The notes: a model not told the origin generated them from the letters alone. DNA of 64,000 nucleotides from Nocardioides anomalus (GCF_011046535.1 NZ_CP049257.1:3286001-3350000), one strand, 5' to 3'; positions 1 through 8,267 are shown, counted from the first letter of the stretch. A program made the numbers and translations.

Positions 1-288
1 GGAGTCCAGCAGCAGCGCGGCGCCGAGCCCGCCGAGCATGGACAGCGGGGTGACCAGCGCGGTGAAGAGCACCGTGTTGCCCGCCGAGCGCCAGAACCGG
101 TCGTCGCCGAGCAGCCGCGTGTAGTTGTCGAGGCCGACGAAGGTCCCCGAGCCGAAGCCGTCGGTGCGCTGCAGGCTGATGAGCAGCGCCCAGGCCAGAG
201 GGACGAAGACGAACAGCCCGAGCAGGACCACCGACGGCCCGACGAACCCGTACGCCGCACGCGCCTCGACCCGCGCCGAGCTCCTCAT
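1..288 (-). CDS. Carbohydrate ABC transporter permease, N-terminal part (cut by window edge)
   Basis: This is the first 96 codons of a sugar ABC transporter inner-membrane permease of the MalF/UgpA type. The visible part has a short cytoplasmic N-terminus, one strong hydrophobic segment (around residues 13-37) and then a polar stretch containing FVGLDNYTRLL, which is typical of this permease family just after the first membrane helix. A second hydrophobic segment starts near the window edge. The ATG overlaps the TGA stop of the upstream binding-protein gene (ATGA), so the two are co-transcribed and translationally coupled. The rest of the gene, and probably a second permease, lies outside the window. 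The sugar cannot be told from the sequence. Confidence 0.88.
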   Translation of the reverse strand, partial: MRSSARVEARAAYGFVGPSVVLLGLFVFVPLAWALLISLQRTDGFGSGTFVGLDNYTRLLGDDRFWRSAGNTVLFTALVTPLSMLGGLGAALLLDS

Positions 289-1589
289 CAGGCGACGGCC
301 TGCTGGATCCCGTCGCTCAGCCCCGCGATGGTGGTCTCCACGTCCTGCCCGCCGACGAACGCCGCCTCGAGCTGGTCCTGCAGCACGGCGATGATCTTCG
401 ACATCGACGGCGAGGCGACCTGACCGGAGTCCTGGGCCTGCACCGTGCTGGCCTGGCCGACGAACACCGGTGACAGGTCCGGGCGGACGTCGAAGTCGAT
501 GCCGTCCTCGACCAGGTCGGCCCGGGTCGGCAGCAGCGAGGCACCGGCGCAGAAGTCGCGCATCTGCTCGGCGTCGGTGACGTGGGCGAAGAACGCCGCG
601 GCCAGCTCGGGGTCCGCGCCCTTGGTCGCGACCAGCGCGTTGCCGCCGAAGTCGCCACCCGCGCGCACGTCGCGCGGCGAGAACGTGGCGCCCCACTCGA
701 AGTCGACGGTGGCGTCGGTGTCGGGGAGCAGGAACGCGCCGCCGAAGGTCATGGCCACGGTCTGGCCGTACCAGAGGTCGGCCGCGTAGGTCGTGGACTT
801 CACCGACGAGTTCGGCGGCACCAGCCCCGCCGGGAAGAAGCCCTGGGTGAACTCGACCGCGGCCCGGCCGGCGTCGGAGTCGATCGCCGCGGTCGCGAGG
901 TCGTCGCTGAGGAAGCGGCCGTCGGCCTCGAACAGCCAGCTCAGCCAGCGGGTGACGCCGTTGCCCTGCCAGTTGTAGGCGAAGGGGTACGTGTCGTCGG
1001 GCAGGGCCTGGCGCAGCTGCTGGGCCACCTGCTGGAACTCCTGCCAGGTCCACGCCTCGTCGAGCGTGGTGGGCACCGCGTCGATCCCGGCCGAGGACAG
1101 CAGGTCCTGGTTGTAGAGGATCACCGAGGTGTCGGTGTGGTGGGGCACGCCGAACGGCGACCCGCTGTTCTGCACCGCCGCCCACGCCTGCGGGGTGAAC
1201 CGGTCCGCGAACCCGGACTCCAGGTGCGAGCTGAGGTCGAGCAGCTGCCCGGCGCCGGCGTACGCCCCGAAGGTGTAGTACGGCACCCGGAACACGTCCG
1301 GCGGGTTCCCGGCCTGGATCTGAGCGTCGATGTTGGTGAACATCTGCTCGTAGGGCACCGCGTTGAGCTTCACCGTGGCGCCCGAGGACTTCTGGAACGA
1401 CTCGATCGCGGAGCGGAAGCCGGCCAGCTCGCTCTCGGTGCCCCAGGTCGTGAAGGTGAGCGTGCCGCTGGCCGTGCCCCCGTCGCCGTCGCTGTCGTCG
1501 TCGGAGCCGGTGAAGCCGCACGAGGAGAGCGCGGCGGCGCCGGCCAGGGCCGAGGTGGTGCCGAGGAGTCGGCGGCGGGACAGGTGCAT
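288..1589 (-). CDS. Extracellular sugar-binding lipoprotein of an ABC importer
   Basis: A 433-residue solute-binding protein of the family-1 (sugar) type that would capture a carbohydrate outside the membrane and hand it to the downstream permease. The N-terminus has a twin-arginine-like motif (SRRRLLG, residues 4-10), a hydrophobic stretch and a lipobox ending at Cys24 (LSSC), followed by an acidic Ser/Asp/Gly linker. This suggests a Tat-exported lipoprotein. The mature part has the typical start (LTFTTWGT) and a conserved aromatic-rich centre. The start was set at the ATG beginning the signal peptide because AGGAAGG lies 7-8 bases upstream. An in-frame upstream GTG would add a non-signal-like arginine-rich tail. 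It is the first gene of its operon and overlaps the permease start. Confidence 0.92.
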   Translation of the reverse strand: MHLSRRRLLGTTSALAGAAALSSCGFTGSDDDSDGDGGTASGTLTFTTWGTESELAGFRSAIESFQKSSGATVKLNAVPYEQMFTNIDAQIQAGNPPDVFRVPYYTFGAYAGAGQLLDLSSHLESGFADRFTPQAWAAVQNSGSPFGVPHHTDTSVILYNQDLLSSAGIDAVPTTLDEAWTWQEFQQVAQQLRQALPDDTYPFAYNWQGNGVTRWLSWLFEADGRFLSDDLATAAIDSDAGRAAVEFTQGFFPAGLVPPNSSVKSTTYAADLWYGQTVAMTFGGAFLLPDTDATVDFEWGATFSPRDVRAGGDFGGNALVATKGADPELAAAFFAHVTDAEQMRDFCAGASLLPTRADLVEDGIDFDVRPDLSPVFVGQASTVQAQDSGQVASPSMSKIIAVLQDQLEAAFVGGQDVETTIAGLSDGIQQAVA

Positions 1590-1634
1590 GGTCAGCCTTC
1601 CTGAGCGAGACGACCGAGCCGTCCCCGAGAGCGT

Positions 1635-1646
1635 CGTTGTGCAACG
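1635..1646. promoter_or_regulatory. Short palindrome upstream of the sugar transporter operon
   Basis: CGTTG-TG-CAACG is a perfect 5-bp inverted repeat about 45 bases upstream of the binding-protein start, in a 147-base gap. It could be an operator for a LacI-type or similar sugar regulator. It is short, and no regulator gene is visible beside it, so this is only a candidate. Confidence 0.2.
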
Positions 1647-1736
1647 TGTGCAGGTTCGTCCGCTGGACCTGGACAGTCTGCACCACTCACGGCGGCGTCG
1701 ACACCCCACTTCACCCGTGCGGGTGGTGGGCGACCC

Positions 1737-3998
1737 TCAGGCGGCCGGCCCCTCGAGCGCGGCGGTCGCCCCGACCTCCTCGGCCGGGGAGATGGCGAAG
1801 TTGTCGCGGAACAGCGCCGTCGGGTCGTAGCGGCGCTTGAGTGCGCGCAGCCGGGCCAGGTGCGCCGGCGGGAAGGCCCGCTCCACCCACAGCGGACCGG
1901 TGCCGGTCTCGAAGCTGAGGTAGCTGCCCGACAGGTGCGGGACCAGCCGCTCCCAGGCCGCGTCGAAGCCGGACCCGGCCCCGAACGCCGCCAGCGAGAA
2001 CGCCGCACTGCGCCCGGCGTACGCCGTCGCGGAGCTGGGCACGTCGGCGACCGCGCCACCGACCGCCCGGATCGAGAAGAAGTACGACACGCCCTCGTCC
2101 AGCAGCCCGGCCACCTCGGCGGCGAGCGCCGGCGAGAGGTGGTCGGCGAGACCGGAGTGGGCGCGCGGCTCGCCCTGGCCCTGCTGCGGCTCGTCGCTGC
2201 TGAACAGCGTCATCACCTGGTCGTAGGTCGTGAGCACCACGTTCTGCTGCAGCAGCGGCGCGACGTCGGCGACGGGCTGCAGCCGCGCGACGACGGTGTC
2301 GGGGTCGTCGGACTCGACGACCAGCATCGCCTGGGCGATCCGCTGGCCGCCCCGCCGGGCGCCGAGGATGACCTGGCCGGTGACGCTGCGGTCCGCCGCC
2401 TCGAGCGCCGCACCCCACCGCCCCAGGAAGGCCGGGGTGTCGCTGGCGTCGAAGGCCAGCTGGGCGAAGGCGACGGTGCCGACCCGCGCGGCGGTGAGCT
2501 CGAAGGACGTGGCGATGCCGAAGTTGGCGCCGGCTCCCCGCACCGCCCAGAACAGGTCGGGCTCCTCCTCCGCGCTCGCGCGCACCACCCGGCCGTCGGC
2601 CAGCACCACCTCGACCGCGGTCAGGTGGTCGATGGTCAGCCCGTGGCTGCGCGCGAACCACCCCACACCGCCCGCGGTGGCCAGGCCGCCGACGCCCACG
2701 CCGCCGTAGTCGCCGCTCGAGATGGCCAGGCCGTACGGCGCGAGCGTGCGGGCCACGTCGGCCCACCGGGCCCCCGGCCCGAGCCGCACCCGTCCGGTCT
2801 CGGCGTCGAGGACCTCGATGCCGTCGAGCGCGCTGACGTCGATGACCAGGCCACCGCGGTTGAGCGAGCGGCCGGAGATGCCGTGCCCGGCGCTGAGGAT
2901 GCCCAGCGGCAGCTCGCGGTGCGCCCGCGCGACCGCGAGCGCGTCCCGCACCTCCGCGACGTCGCGCGGTCGCAGCACCAGCCCGGGCGCGCCGCCGCGC
3001 AGGTAGCTCGAGCGGTAGCGCGCGTACCCCGGGTCGCCCGGCTCGACCGCCCGCTCGGCCAACGACGCCGGCAGCTCGTCGTACCCGATCCCGGGCAGGC
3101 GCCGGGCCAGCGCCGACGGCCCGCGCACCCGGCCGCGCTCACGCACCCCGGAGGCCGAGCGGGCCTCCCCGACCCGCGAGCGGACCTCCTCGGCCACCGA
3201 CGCGAACCGCTGCAGCCCGCCCTCGTCGTCGCCCATCACGATGAAGGTGCTGACGCCGTCCTCCACGGCGAGCCGGACCAGCTCGTCCGCGCCGGTGTCC
3301 GGCGTGACGTTGAGCAGCCGCACCACCTCTGCGGGGTCGCGACCGGCCTCGCGCGCCGCTGCGTCGATGACCTGCATCCCCCGCTCGAGGTCGCCGGGCT
3401 GGAGGTAGGGCAGCGACGGCAGCCACCCGTCCGCCGCCCGCCCGATCAGCCGCAGCATCCGCGGCTTGAGCGCGCCCAGCCAGATCGGCACCTCGTGCGC
3501 GGGCGCCGGCCCGCGCTTGGCCCCGTGCACCCGGTGGTGCACACCGTCGACGGCCAGCACCGACCGGTCGGAGGTGTCCCAGACCCCACGGATGACCCGC
3601 AGCGCCTCCTCCAGGGCGTCGACGGCCTCCCCCGGCTCCAACCGGGTGCCGCCGTACGCCTCGATCGCGTCCCAGAACCCACCCGCGCCCAGGCCGAGCG
3701 CCACCCGCCCCCCGGACAGCAGGTCCAGGCTGGCCACCGACTTGGCCAGCACCGCCGGCGGCCGCAGCGGCAGGTTGAGCACGTTGCCGGACAGCTGGAT
3801 GCGCGAGGTCCGCGCGGCGGCGTACGACATGAGCGTCCAGGTGTCGAGGAACGCCGGCTGGTAGGGGTGGTCCTGGAAGGTCACCAGGTCGAAGCCGAGC
3901 GACTCGCTCAGCACGGCCAGCTCGACCGGGCGCTGCGGCGAGGCAGCCGTGGGCGTGACGAAGGTGCCGAAGCGCAGCGGGTGGCCGTAGTCGGGCAT
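1737..3998 (-). CDS. Fusion of a luciferase-like flavin oxidoreductase and an FAD-linked (BBE-type) oxidase
   Basis: A 753-residue two-enzyme fusion. Residues about 1-275 form a luciferase-like (LLM class, FMN/F420-type) monooxygenase domain: FGTFVTPT near the start, then FQDHPYQ, GNVLNLPLR, GLGAGGFWD and GRAADGWLP. After a linker (about 275-320) comes an FAD-binding PCMH domain with SAGHGISGRS, where His is the usual covalent FAD attachment residue of berberine-bridge-type oxidases, then GGVGVGGLATAGGVGW. A C-terminal BBE motif (RYDPTALFRDNFAI) follows. The ATG used starts the LLM domain directly; an ATG 36 bases further up would intrude into the divergent promoter. It is divergent from an HxlR regulator, which probably controls it. 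The substrate is unknown. Confidence 0.85.
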   Translation of the reverse strand: MPDYGHPLRFGTFVTPTAASPQRPVELAVLSESLGFDLVTFQDHPYQPAFLDTWTLMSYAAARTSRIQLSGNVLNLPLRPPAVLAKSVASLDLLSGGRVALGLGAGGFWDAIEAYGGTRLEPGEAVDALEEALRVIRGVWDTSDRSVLAVDGVHHRVHGAKRGPAPAHEVPIWLGALKPRMLRLIGRAADGWLPSLPYLQPGDLERGMQVIDAAAREAGRDPAEVVRLLNVTPDTGADELVRLAVEDGVSTFIVMGDDEGGLQRFASVAEEVRSRVGEARSASGVRERGRVRGPSALARRLPGIGYDELPASLAERAVEPGDPGYARYRSSYLRGGAPGLVLRPRDVAEVRDALAVARAHRELPLGILSAGHGISGRSLNRGGLVIDVSALDGIEVLDAETGRVRLGPGARWADVARTLAPYGLAISSGDYGGVGVGGLATAGGVGWFARSHGLTIDHLTAVEVVLADGRVVRASAEEEPDLFWAVRGAGANFGIATSFELTAARVGTVAFAQLAFDASDTPAFLGRWGAALEAADRSVTGQVILGARRGGQRIAQAMLVVESDDPDTVVARLQPVADVAPLLQQNVVLTTYDQVMTLFSSDEPQQGQGEPRAHSGLADHLSPALAAEVAGLLDEGVSYFFSIRAVGGAVADVPSSATAYAGRSAAFSLAAFGAGSGFDAAWERLVPHLSGSYLSFETGTGPLWVERAFPPAHLARLRALKRRYDPTALFRDNFAISPAEEVGATAALEGPAA

Positions 3999-4027
3999 GC
4001 CACCAGCATGGCTACCCCCACACCGAG

Positions 4028-4065
4028 CGGACAATCTCAGGTAAGTGGGTTACTCTGAGTAAGTG
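4028..4065 (+). promoter_or_regulatory. Promoter and probable HxlR operator overlapping a leaderless GTG start
   Basis: A -35-like CGGACA (4028-4033), a 17-bp spacer and a -10-like TACTCT (4051-4056) put the transcription start at about the GTG at 4063, so the regulator mRNA is probably leaderless; no Shine-Dalgarno is present. The same stretch holds a perfect palindrome TTACTC-T-GAGTAA (4050-4062) and a direct repeat GTAAGTG at 4041-4047 and 4059-4065, spaced 18 bp. That layout suits autoregulation by the HxlR protein and control of the divergent oxidoreductase gene. Confidence 0.5.
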
Positions 4066-4407
4066 CCCACCACCAAGCGGCCCGTCGACCGGCCCCTCAT
4101 CAGCGACGCCACCTGCCGCGAGGCCACGTCGAGCCTGGAGTTCGTCGGCCGCCGCTGGACAGGCGCCATCATGCTCGCCCTCGGCCGCGGCGCCTCCCGC
4201 TTCAGCGAGGTCGAGGCCGCCGTCGACGGCCTCTCCCCCCGCCTCCTCACCGCCCGCCTGCGCGAGCTCGAGGCCCACGACCTCGTCGAGCGCGAGGTCG
4301 TCCCTACCACGCCCGTCTCGGTCCGCTACCGCCTCACCCCCCGCGGCCGCGACCTCCTCGCCGCCATGCAGCCCCTGATGACCTACCACCTGCGCTGGCA
4401 CGACTAG
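4063..4407 (+). CDS. HxlR-family winged-helix transcriptional regulator
   Basis: A 114-residue regulator covering one HxlR domain. It has the family's N-terminal Cys (Cys19, ATCREA), the core FVGRRWTGAIMLAL in place of the usual iggKWt, RFSEVEAAVDGLSPRLLT as the recognition helix region, and YRLTPRGRDLL near the end. Such proteins usually respond to electrophiles, redox state or small ligands and repress an adjacent divergent gene. Here the neighbour is the LLM/FAD fusion oxidoreductase, so a role as its local regulator is likely. The GTG start sits 6 bases after a -10-like hexamer with no ribosome-binding site, which suggests leaderless translation. The signal sensed is unknown. Confidence 0.9.
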   Translation: MPTTKRPVDRPLISDATCREATSSLEFVGRRWTGAIMLALGRGASRFSEVEAAVDGLSPRLLTARLRELEAHDLVEREVVPTTPVSVRYRLTPRGRDLLAAMQPLMTYHLRWHD

Positions 4408-4437
4408 GGAGACCAAACCAACGACCTCGGGGTCAGG

Positions 4438-5037
4438 TCAGCCGCCCGGCCGCGCCTTCTGCGGGTGCGGCGTCTCGTGCCGCGCGAGCATCGCCACGGA
4501 CTCCGCGATCTTGCGTGACCGCGTCTCCGCCCGCTTCACCGCGCTCACCCGGTAGATCAGCGCGAACCGGTTGGTCTTGGTCAGCACCTCCCACATCGCC
4601 TGCGCCTCCGGCACCGCCGCGATCGCCGCCACCAGGTCCTCCGGCGCCTCCACCTCCGACGGCGGGGCGTACGCCGCCTCCCACCGCCCATCAGCGCGAG
4701 CCGCCTCCACCGCCGCCAACCCCGCCGGCGTCATCAGCCCCGCCGACGACAGCCGCGCGACGTGCTCGGTGTTGCGCCGCGACCACACGCTCCGCGCACC
4801 ACGCGGCGTGAACCGCACGTACGACGTCTCCGCGTCCCGCTTGCGCCCCTGCCCGTCGATCCACCCGAAGCACAGGCCCTCGTCCACCGCCTGCTGCCAC
4901 GTCAACGACGTGACCGTCCCGCCCTTGCGCGTCAACGCCAGCCACACCCCCGGCGAGCTCGCGTGGTGCTCCTGCAACCACGCCCGCAACGCCGCCGCAT
5001 CAACGACGACCAGCTCCTCCAGCTCCACCGCCGGCAT
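4438..5037 (-). CDS. YdeI/OmdA-family protein
   Basis: A 199-residue member of the YdeI/OmpD-associated family. Family features seen are the N-terminal segment with WLQEHHASSPGVWL, the strongly conserved EGLCFGWIDGQ motif, FTPRGARSVWSRRN, and a C-terminal helical region ending in the basic KRAETRSRKI. These proteins are cytosolic; some relatives are linked to bacteriocin or peptide tolerance, but the biochemical function is not settled. The ATG at 5037 was chosen because it starts just before the conserved domain. An upstream in-frame start would add a proline/glycine-rich tail. No clear Shine-Dalgarno is present. It converges with nothing closely and looks monocistronic. Confidence 0.85.
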   Translation of the reverse strand: MPAVELEELVVVDAAALRAWLQEHHASSPGVWLALTRKGGTVTSLTWQQAVDEGLCFGWIDGQGRKRDAETSYVRFTPRGARSVWSRRNTEHVARLSSAGLMTPAGLAAVEAARADGRWEAAYAPPSEVEAPEDLVAAIAAVPEAQAMWEVLTKTNRFALIYRVSAVKRAETRSRKIAESVAMLARHETPHPQKARPGG

Positions 5038-5115
5038 GGACGGAGGGTAGCCGCCCCCTGAGGTGAGGTCAGGGGCCACGAGCCCGTCCGCCACACCCCA
5101 AGGCCACACCGCAAC

Positions 5116-5171
5116 GACCGCGGGACCGCGGGACCGCGGGACCGCGGGACCGCGGGACCGCGGGACCGCGG
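5116..5171. repeat. Seven perfect tandem copies of an 8-bp unit (GACCGCGG)
   Basis: Seven identical head-to-tail copies of GACCGCGG. Each contains the palindrome CCGCGG, so the array can fold in many registers. It lies in the gap between the divergent YdeI-like gene and the hypothetical gene that follows, upstream of both starts. The uniformity suggests recent slippage expansion, and copy number could vary between strains. Confidence 0.9.
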
Positions 5172-5231
5172 ACTACGCAGACCGTGCCCACCGGGACGAC
5201 ATGGCGTGCGCACCGGTCCCGGTGGTCAGAT

Positions 5232-5732
5232 GTGCCTGTGGATCCGTGGGACGGTGGCGAGGCCCTGAGCCTGTCCGAGAGCCACCCAGGAGTGGGAGTC
5301 GTCACCGACGACGTCGAGGAGCTCCCCGAGGTTCGCGAGGCCCGGGCGCGCGGTTGGGAGCCGGTGAGCGAAGCGCCGCTGTGGTGCTTCCTGCCGGCGG
5401 TGTGGCCCCGTGCTCACCGGGCGTGGACGCCGGATCGTCGCATCAGGCACTCGACGTACTCCAGCTCGGACGGCACGACGGGCCGGACACCGTGGAGCGC
5501 GTGGACCTACGCCGACGTCGAGGCCAGTCAGAACGCGATCCTGGCGGAGTGCGGCTTTCCTCCCCGTCCCTTCGGACGACTGTGGTTCGTGCGCATGGCC
5601 GGACCGTGGCCCTCTGTGGACGGGTTCCTCAGCGACCTCCTCCGTGACTGGGCGGTGCACCACGACGTGCTCGCCGACAGCGAGCTCGCCGACTTCACCA
5701 GGTCGCGCGTGCGCCAGGCGTTCTCCGTCTGA
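5232..5732 (+). CDS. Hypothetical protein
   Basis: A reading frame of 166 residues whose base use fits this genome; no family was recognised. The protein is rich in Trp, Arg and Asp, has no signal peptide or membrane segment, and contains a central YADVEASQNAILAECG stretch before a helical C-terminus ending in RSRVRQAFSV. The start is uncertain. GTG at 5232 has GGTGG 7 bases upstream and is preferred; GTG at 5238 or 5184 are alternatives. It lies directly downstream of the 8-bp repeat array and faces the GNAT gene on the other strand. It is probably a soluble cytoplasmic protein. Confidence 0.55.
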   Translation: MPVDPWDGGEALSLSESHPGVGVVTDDVEELPEVREARARGWEPVSEAPLWCFLPAVWPRAHRAWTPDRRIRHSTYSSSDGTTGRTPWSAWTYADVEASQNAILAECGFPPRPFGRLWFVRMAGPWPSVDGFLSDLLRDWAVHHDVLADSELADFTRSRVRQAFSV

Positions 5733-5778
5733 GCTCCGTCGTCAGCGACACCAGACGCTCCGACCGCGGCGGCCGGGC

Positions 5779-6300
5779 TCACCCCGTCGGCACCCAGTAC
5801 CGCCGTGACAGGACGCCCTCGGCGTTCGGCCGGATCCCCTCCAGCACCCCACCCACCGACTCGATCGTGGCCGCCGAGGCCGCGTTGTCGGCCAGGCACG
5901 GGATCAGCACCTCCGACAGCCCCAGCGCCACCCGCGCCTCCGACAGCATCAACGTCGTGGCCCACGACGCCAGCCCCCTCCGCCGCGCCGAGGGCCGCAC
6001 CCCGTAGGCGATGTGCCCCAGCCTGTCGTCGTACACGTGCCGCAGCACGATCGACCCCAACAGCCGACCGTCCTCGACCATCCACCCCCACGTGGCGTGC
6101 GGCTGCGGCGGACACGGCGTCCCCCGCAGGTGGCTCAGCCGCGTGATCTCCTCGACGTACGACGCGAACCACTCCGGCGACTCCACCTCATCGCCCTCGA
6201 CCAACCCGAACCCGTCCTCGTGCTCCCCCGGCCCCCACTCCCGCACGCAGTCCACGAACGCCGCATGCAGCCCAACTGACGGCCGGACGAGCTCCACCAT
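5779..6300 (-). CDS. GNAT-family N-acetyltransferase
   Basis: A 173-residue GNAT acyltransferase of the RimJ/RimL-like type that would move an acetyl group from acetyl-CoA to an amine. The family core is visible: GSIVLRHV (strand 4), then the acetyl-CoA loop YGVRPSARRRGLASWA, where RRRGLA matches the Q/RxxGxG/A pyrophosphate-binding motif, and a C-terminal CLADNAASAATIESVGG, the usual N-x-A-S-x-x-x-x-x-x-G signature. The substrate cannot be named. The gene marks the end of the ordinary high-GC chromosome; sequence beyond its start becomes visibly richer in A and T. It reads as a single-gene unit. Confidence 0.88.
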   Translation of the reverse strand: MVELVRPSVGLHAAFVDCVREWGPGEHEDGFGLVEGDEVESPEWFASYVEEITRLSHLRGTPCPPQPHATWGWMVEDGRLLGSIVLRHVYDDRLGHIAYGVRPSARRRGLASWATTLMLSEARVALGLSEVLIPCLADNAASAATIESVGGVLEGIRPNAEGVLSRRYWVPTG

Positions 6301-6488
6301 CCAGCCAGGCTAGGTGCCTCACCAACAGCCCTGTCTAGGCGTGCCCCAGCACGCGGCCACCCACTGGTGCTCGACCAAAGCCGCATTGTTTACGCCTTCC
6401 AACAGCGACGCATCGCGGCAGGTCGGTGCGCCAGGGGCCAGGTCATTTGCGGTGGTAGGACGCACCGAGGCTCCGCATCGTCACCCGG

Positions 6489-7127
6489 TCACGATGCTGG
6501 AGAAGTGATTGTCCAACCCAGCCATCGGAACTCGGAACCTACCGGTGTGCTGAAGTCACGCCAGTGAGCCGTGTACCGTCCGCCGAGGGTGCGGTCGTTC
6601 TTTGGGTACGGGCTATCCGGAGTACCCCATGAGAGTTCGCCGGTCAGCGTTCGTCCTTCGTCGATCCGAAAGGCGGCGTCGCGTGACGTAGCGGCGCCGG
6701 GGTTCCATAGACTTGGGCTGTTAGTAAGCATGATTGCGAGGCCGTTGCTGTCACCATCCGCGGTGAGGCGCTCGAGGCGAAACACGTCGTGGACGAAGCC
6801 GTGCCGAGCTAAGTCCATCGCCGCATGATCGCGCAGCAGGAACAGTTCGTCCGTGATGCCATCGGTGCCTTCCCACTTTCGCGTGGCGTACTTAAACTCG
6901 ACGCGAGTCACGGAGTCTCCGATGCACACCAAGTCGATGTACTCGGCTCTCCGAGTCAATGGATTGCGAGCTGGCACCTCGAGTCTAAGCTTGATATCGG
7001 GGTCCATGGACCAGACCGTTTGCGCGAAAGCGAACTGAAAGTCAGCCTCGGAGTGAAACACGGGTCTCGCGTATGCCAGCCGGCTCATGACATCGGTCAG
7101 CGGTAGCCGGTTGCCGATCATCCCCAT
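6489..7127 (-). CDS. PD-(D/E)XK-nuclease-like hypothetical protein
   Basis: A 212-residue protein with no family I can name. Its first 85 residues have the layout of a PD-(D/E)XK nuclease core: an N-terminal helix with Glu27 (SEADFQFAF), then YIDLV with Asp65, then RVEFKYA with Glu77 and Lys79 (E-x-K). Glu50 (RLEVPAR) lies between. The C-terminal half is mixed and ends in a Trp-rich stretch (FRWLGWTI). No signal peptide or membrane helix is present. Lower GC than flanking genes indicates transfer. It lies downstream of, and on the same strand as, a second nuclease-like gene with a 213-base gap. A restriction or defence role is inferred from fold and context only. Confidence 0.6.
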   Translation of the reverse strand: MGMIGNRLPLTDVMSRLAYARPVFHSEADFQFAFAQTVWSMDPDIKLRLEVPARNPLTRRAEYIDLVCIGDSVTRVEFKYATRKWEGTDGITDELFLLRDHAAMDLARHGFVHDVFRLERLTADGDSNGLAIMLTNSPSLWNPGAATSRDAAFRIDEGRTLTGELSWGTPDSPYPKNDRTLGGRYTAHWRDFSTPVGSEFRWLGWTITSPAS

Positions 7128-7340
7128 GCGTGAAGCCTGCCACCTATTGGCCGTAGACCTATCCTACGCGGCGGGATGACGCTCGATACCGATAGCCCGC
7201 CCGAGCCGAGAGAGGTTGGCGGCCAGGATGCCTACCGCTGCGACGCCCGCGCTTGTCCGAGTTCTATCTTCGAAGTCGGGCCACGGTTTGCTCGATCGGT
7301 ATATCGCGCCGACACCCAGGCGTGCTTACGCGCTCGACCA

Positions 7341-8267
7341 CTAAAGAAAGACGACCGTGAGCGACGTGGGCCTGTCGAGATAGAACTGCTCTAGCAACGC
7401 CGAGACAAAGTCCGCGCGGGCCTCGGCGTCCATTCGAGGCTCGGAAGAGTCATCAAGCGGTATGAGCCGCAGGCCGCCCCTCCGGCGGTCGGCGTTTGGT
7501 AAGCGAGCGCCCCGCAGCTTCTTCGTTACAGAGCTTGCGGCCGGTGAGATTCCGTACTCCCAGGGCCAACTCTTAGCGACGGGGAGCCGAGTCACCTCCG
7601 CAGGCGCTGGGAGCGGGGGGACGGGCGCGGCCATGATGCCGCGTGCCGAAGCCATCCGGGCAGATGCGCCAGAGGCCGCCGCCATCATGTCCCAGAAGTA
7701 GACCGCGCCGAGCGCCGGAGAATTCCACGAGCCTGCAGTCCGTGCCCACCAATTACTCCGACGGGGCACACGTTTGCCGTGAACAGGCGGCAGGCCTGTT
7801 TGATACAGGGCTAAATATCCCTCCTTCTGCCGTTGCTGACCATCCCAGGTGAATGGCGTTGTATTGAGCAGGTAACTGTGTGCCGCAGTGAGTCCCGACT
7901 TAAGCACGTATTCGTTTGTCGTTCGATCGATCCTTTGAACCACCTTGGCTTGGTAGATCCGCAACTTCTTTGAGCGATCGACTATTGCCAAATCGCCGCC
8001 TAGCAGGTATGCCTCGGCTTTCGACGTAATCGCGTAGGCCCCGCCGTCTGGGCCGTGCCGCCAGAGAGCTGCCATCGCTGCATCCGATATCCCGACCTCG
8101 CTGATAGACCAGGGCTCGAAATGACTCGTCACCGCCAGGCCAGCCGCCTTGGCGATCATCACGTCCGTGCGCCGGGCTGAAGTCGCGTACTCCCGCAGAG
8201 TCATGCGAACCTTCCAGGAGGCGATACCCATCGCACCAGCCAACTTCTCCGCGTCGCCCACGGTCAC
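7341..8267 (-). CDS. PD-(D/E)XK-like hypothetical protein with a DxxxQxK-type core
   Basis: A 308-residue protein without a recognised family name. Residues about 52-125 resemble a restriction-endonuclease fold: Glu57 in SISEVGISDAAM, then GGDLAIVD with Asp92, then RIYQAKVV with Gln106 and Lys108, the Q-x-K variant seen in some nucleases. GYLALYQTG follows. The middle (around 180-230) is Ala/Pro-rich and less conserved-looking, and the C-terminus is acidic then basic. The GTG start follows AGGAGG with a 4-base gap; a second GTG two codons on is an alternative. No membrane segment. It is probably part of the island's defence content, but this is inference from fold-like motifs. Confidence 0.6.
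   Translation of the reverse strand: MTVGDAEKLAGAMGIASWKVRMTLREYATSARRTDVMIAKAAGLAVTSHFEPWSISEVGISDAAMAALWRHGPDGGAYAITSKAEAYLLGGDLAIVDRSKKLRIYQAKVVQRIDRTTNEYVLKSGLTAAHSYLLNTTPFTWDGQQRQKEGYLALYQTGLPPVHGKRVPRRSNWWARTAGSWNSPALGAVYFWDMMAAASGASARMASARGIMAAPVPPLPAPAEVTRLPVAKSWPWEYGISPAASSVTKKLRGARLPNADRRRGGLRLIPLDDSSEPRMDAEARADFVSALLEQFYLDRPTSLTVVFL

Noticed and set aside
1635..1646. LacI-type operator for the sugar transporter
   Set aside because: The palindrome is only 5+5 bp with a TG centre and does not fit the usual CG-centred LacI pattern; kept only as a weak candidate.
5116..5171. Possible CRISPR or iteron array
   Set aside because: Units are 8 bp, contiguous and without spacers; no cas or rep gene is nearby.
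7176..7394. Small plus-strand frame between the two nuclease-like genes
   Set aside because: No ribosome-binding site, no recognisable protein, and it runs into the 3' end of the gene on the other strand.
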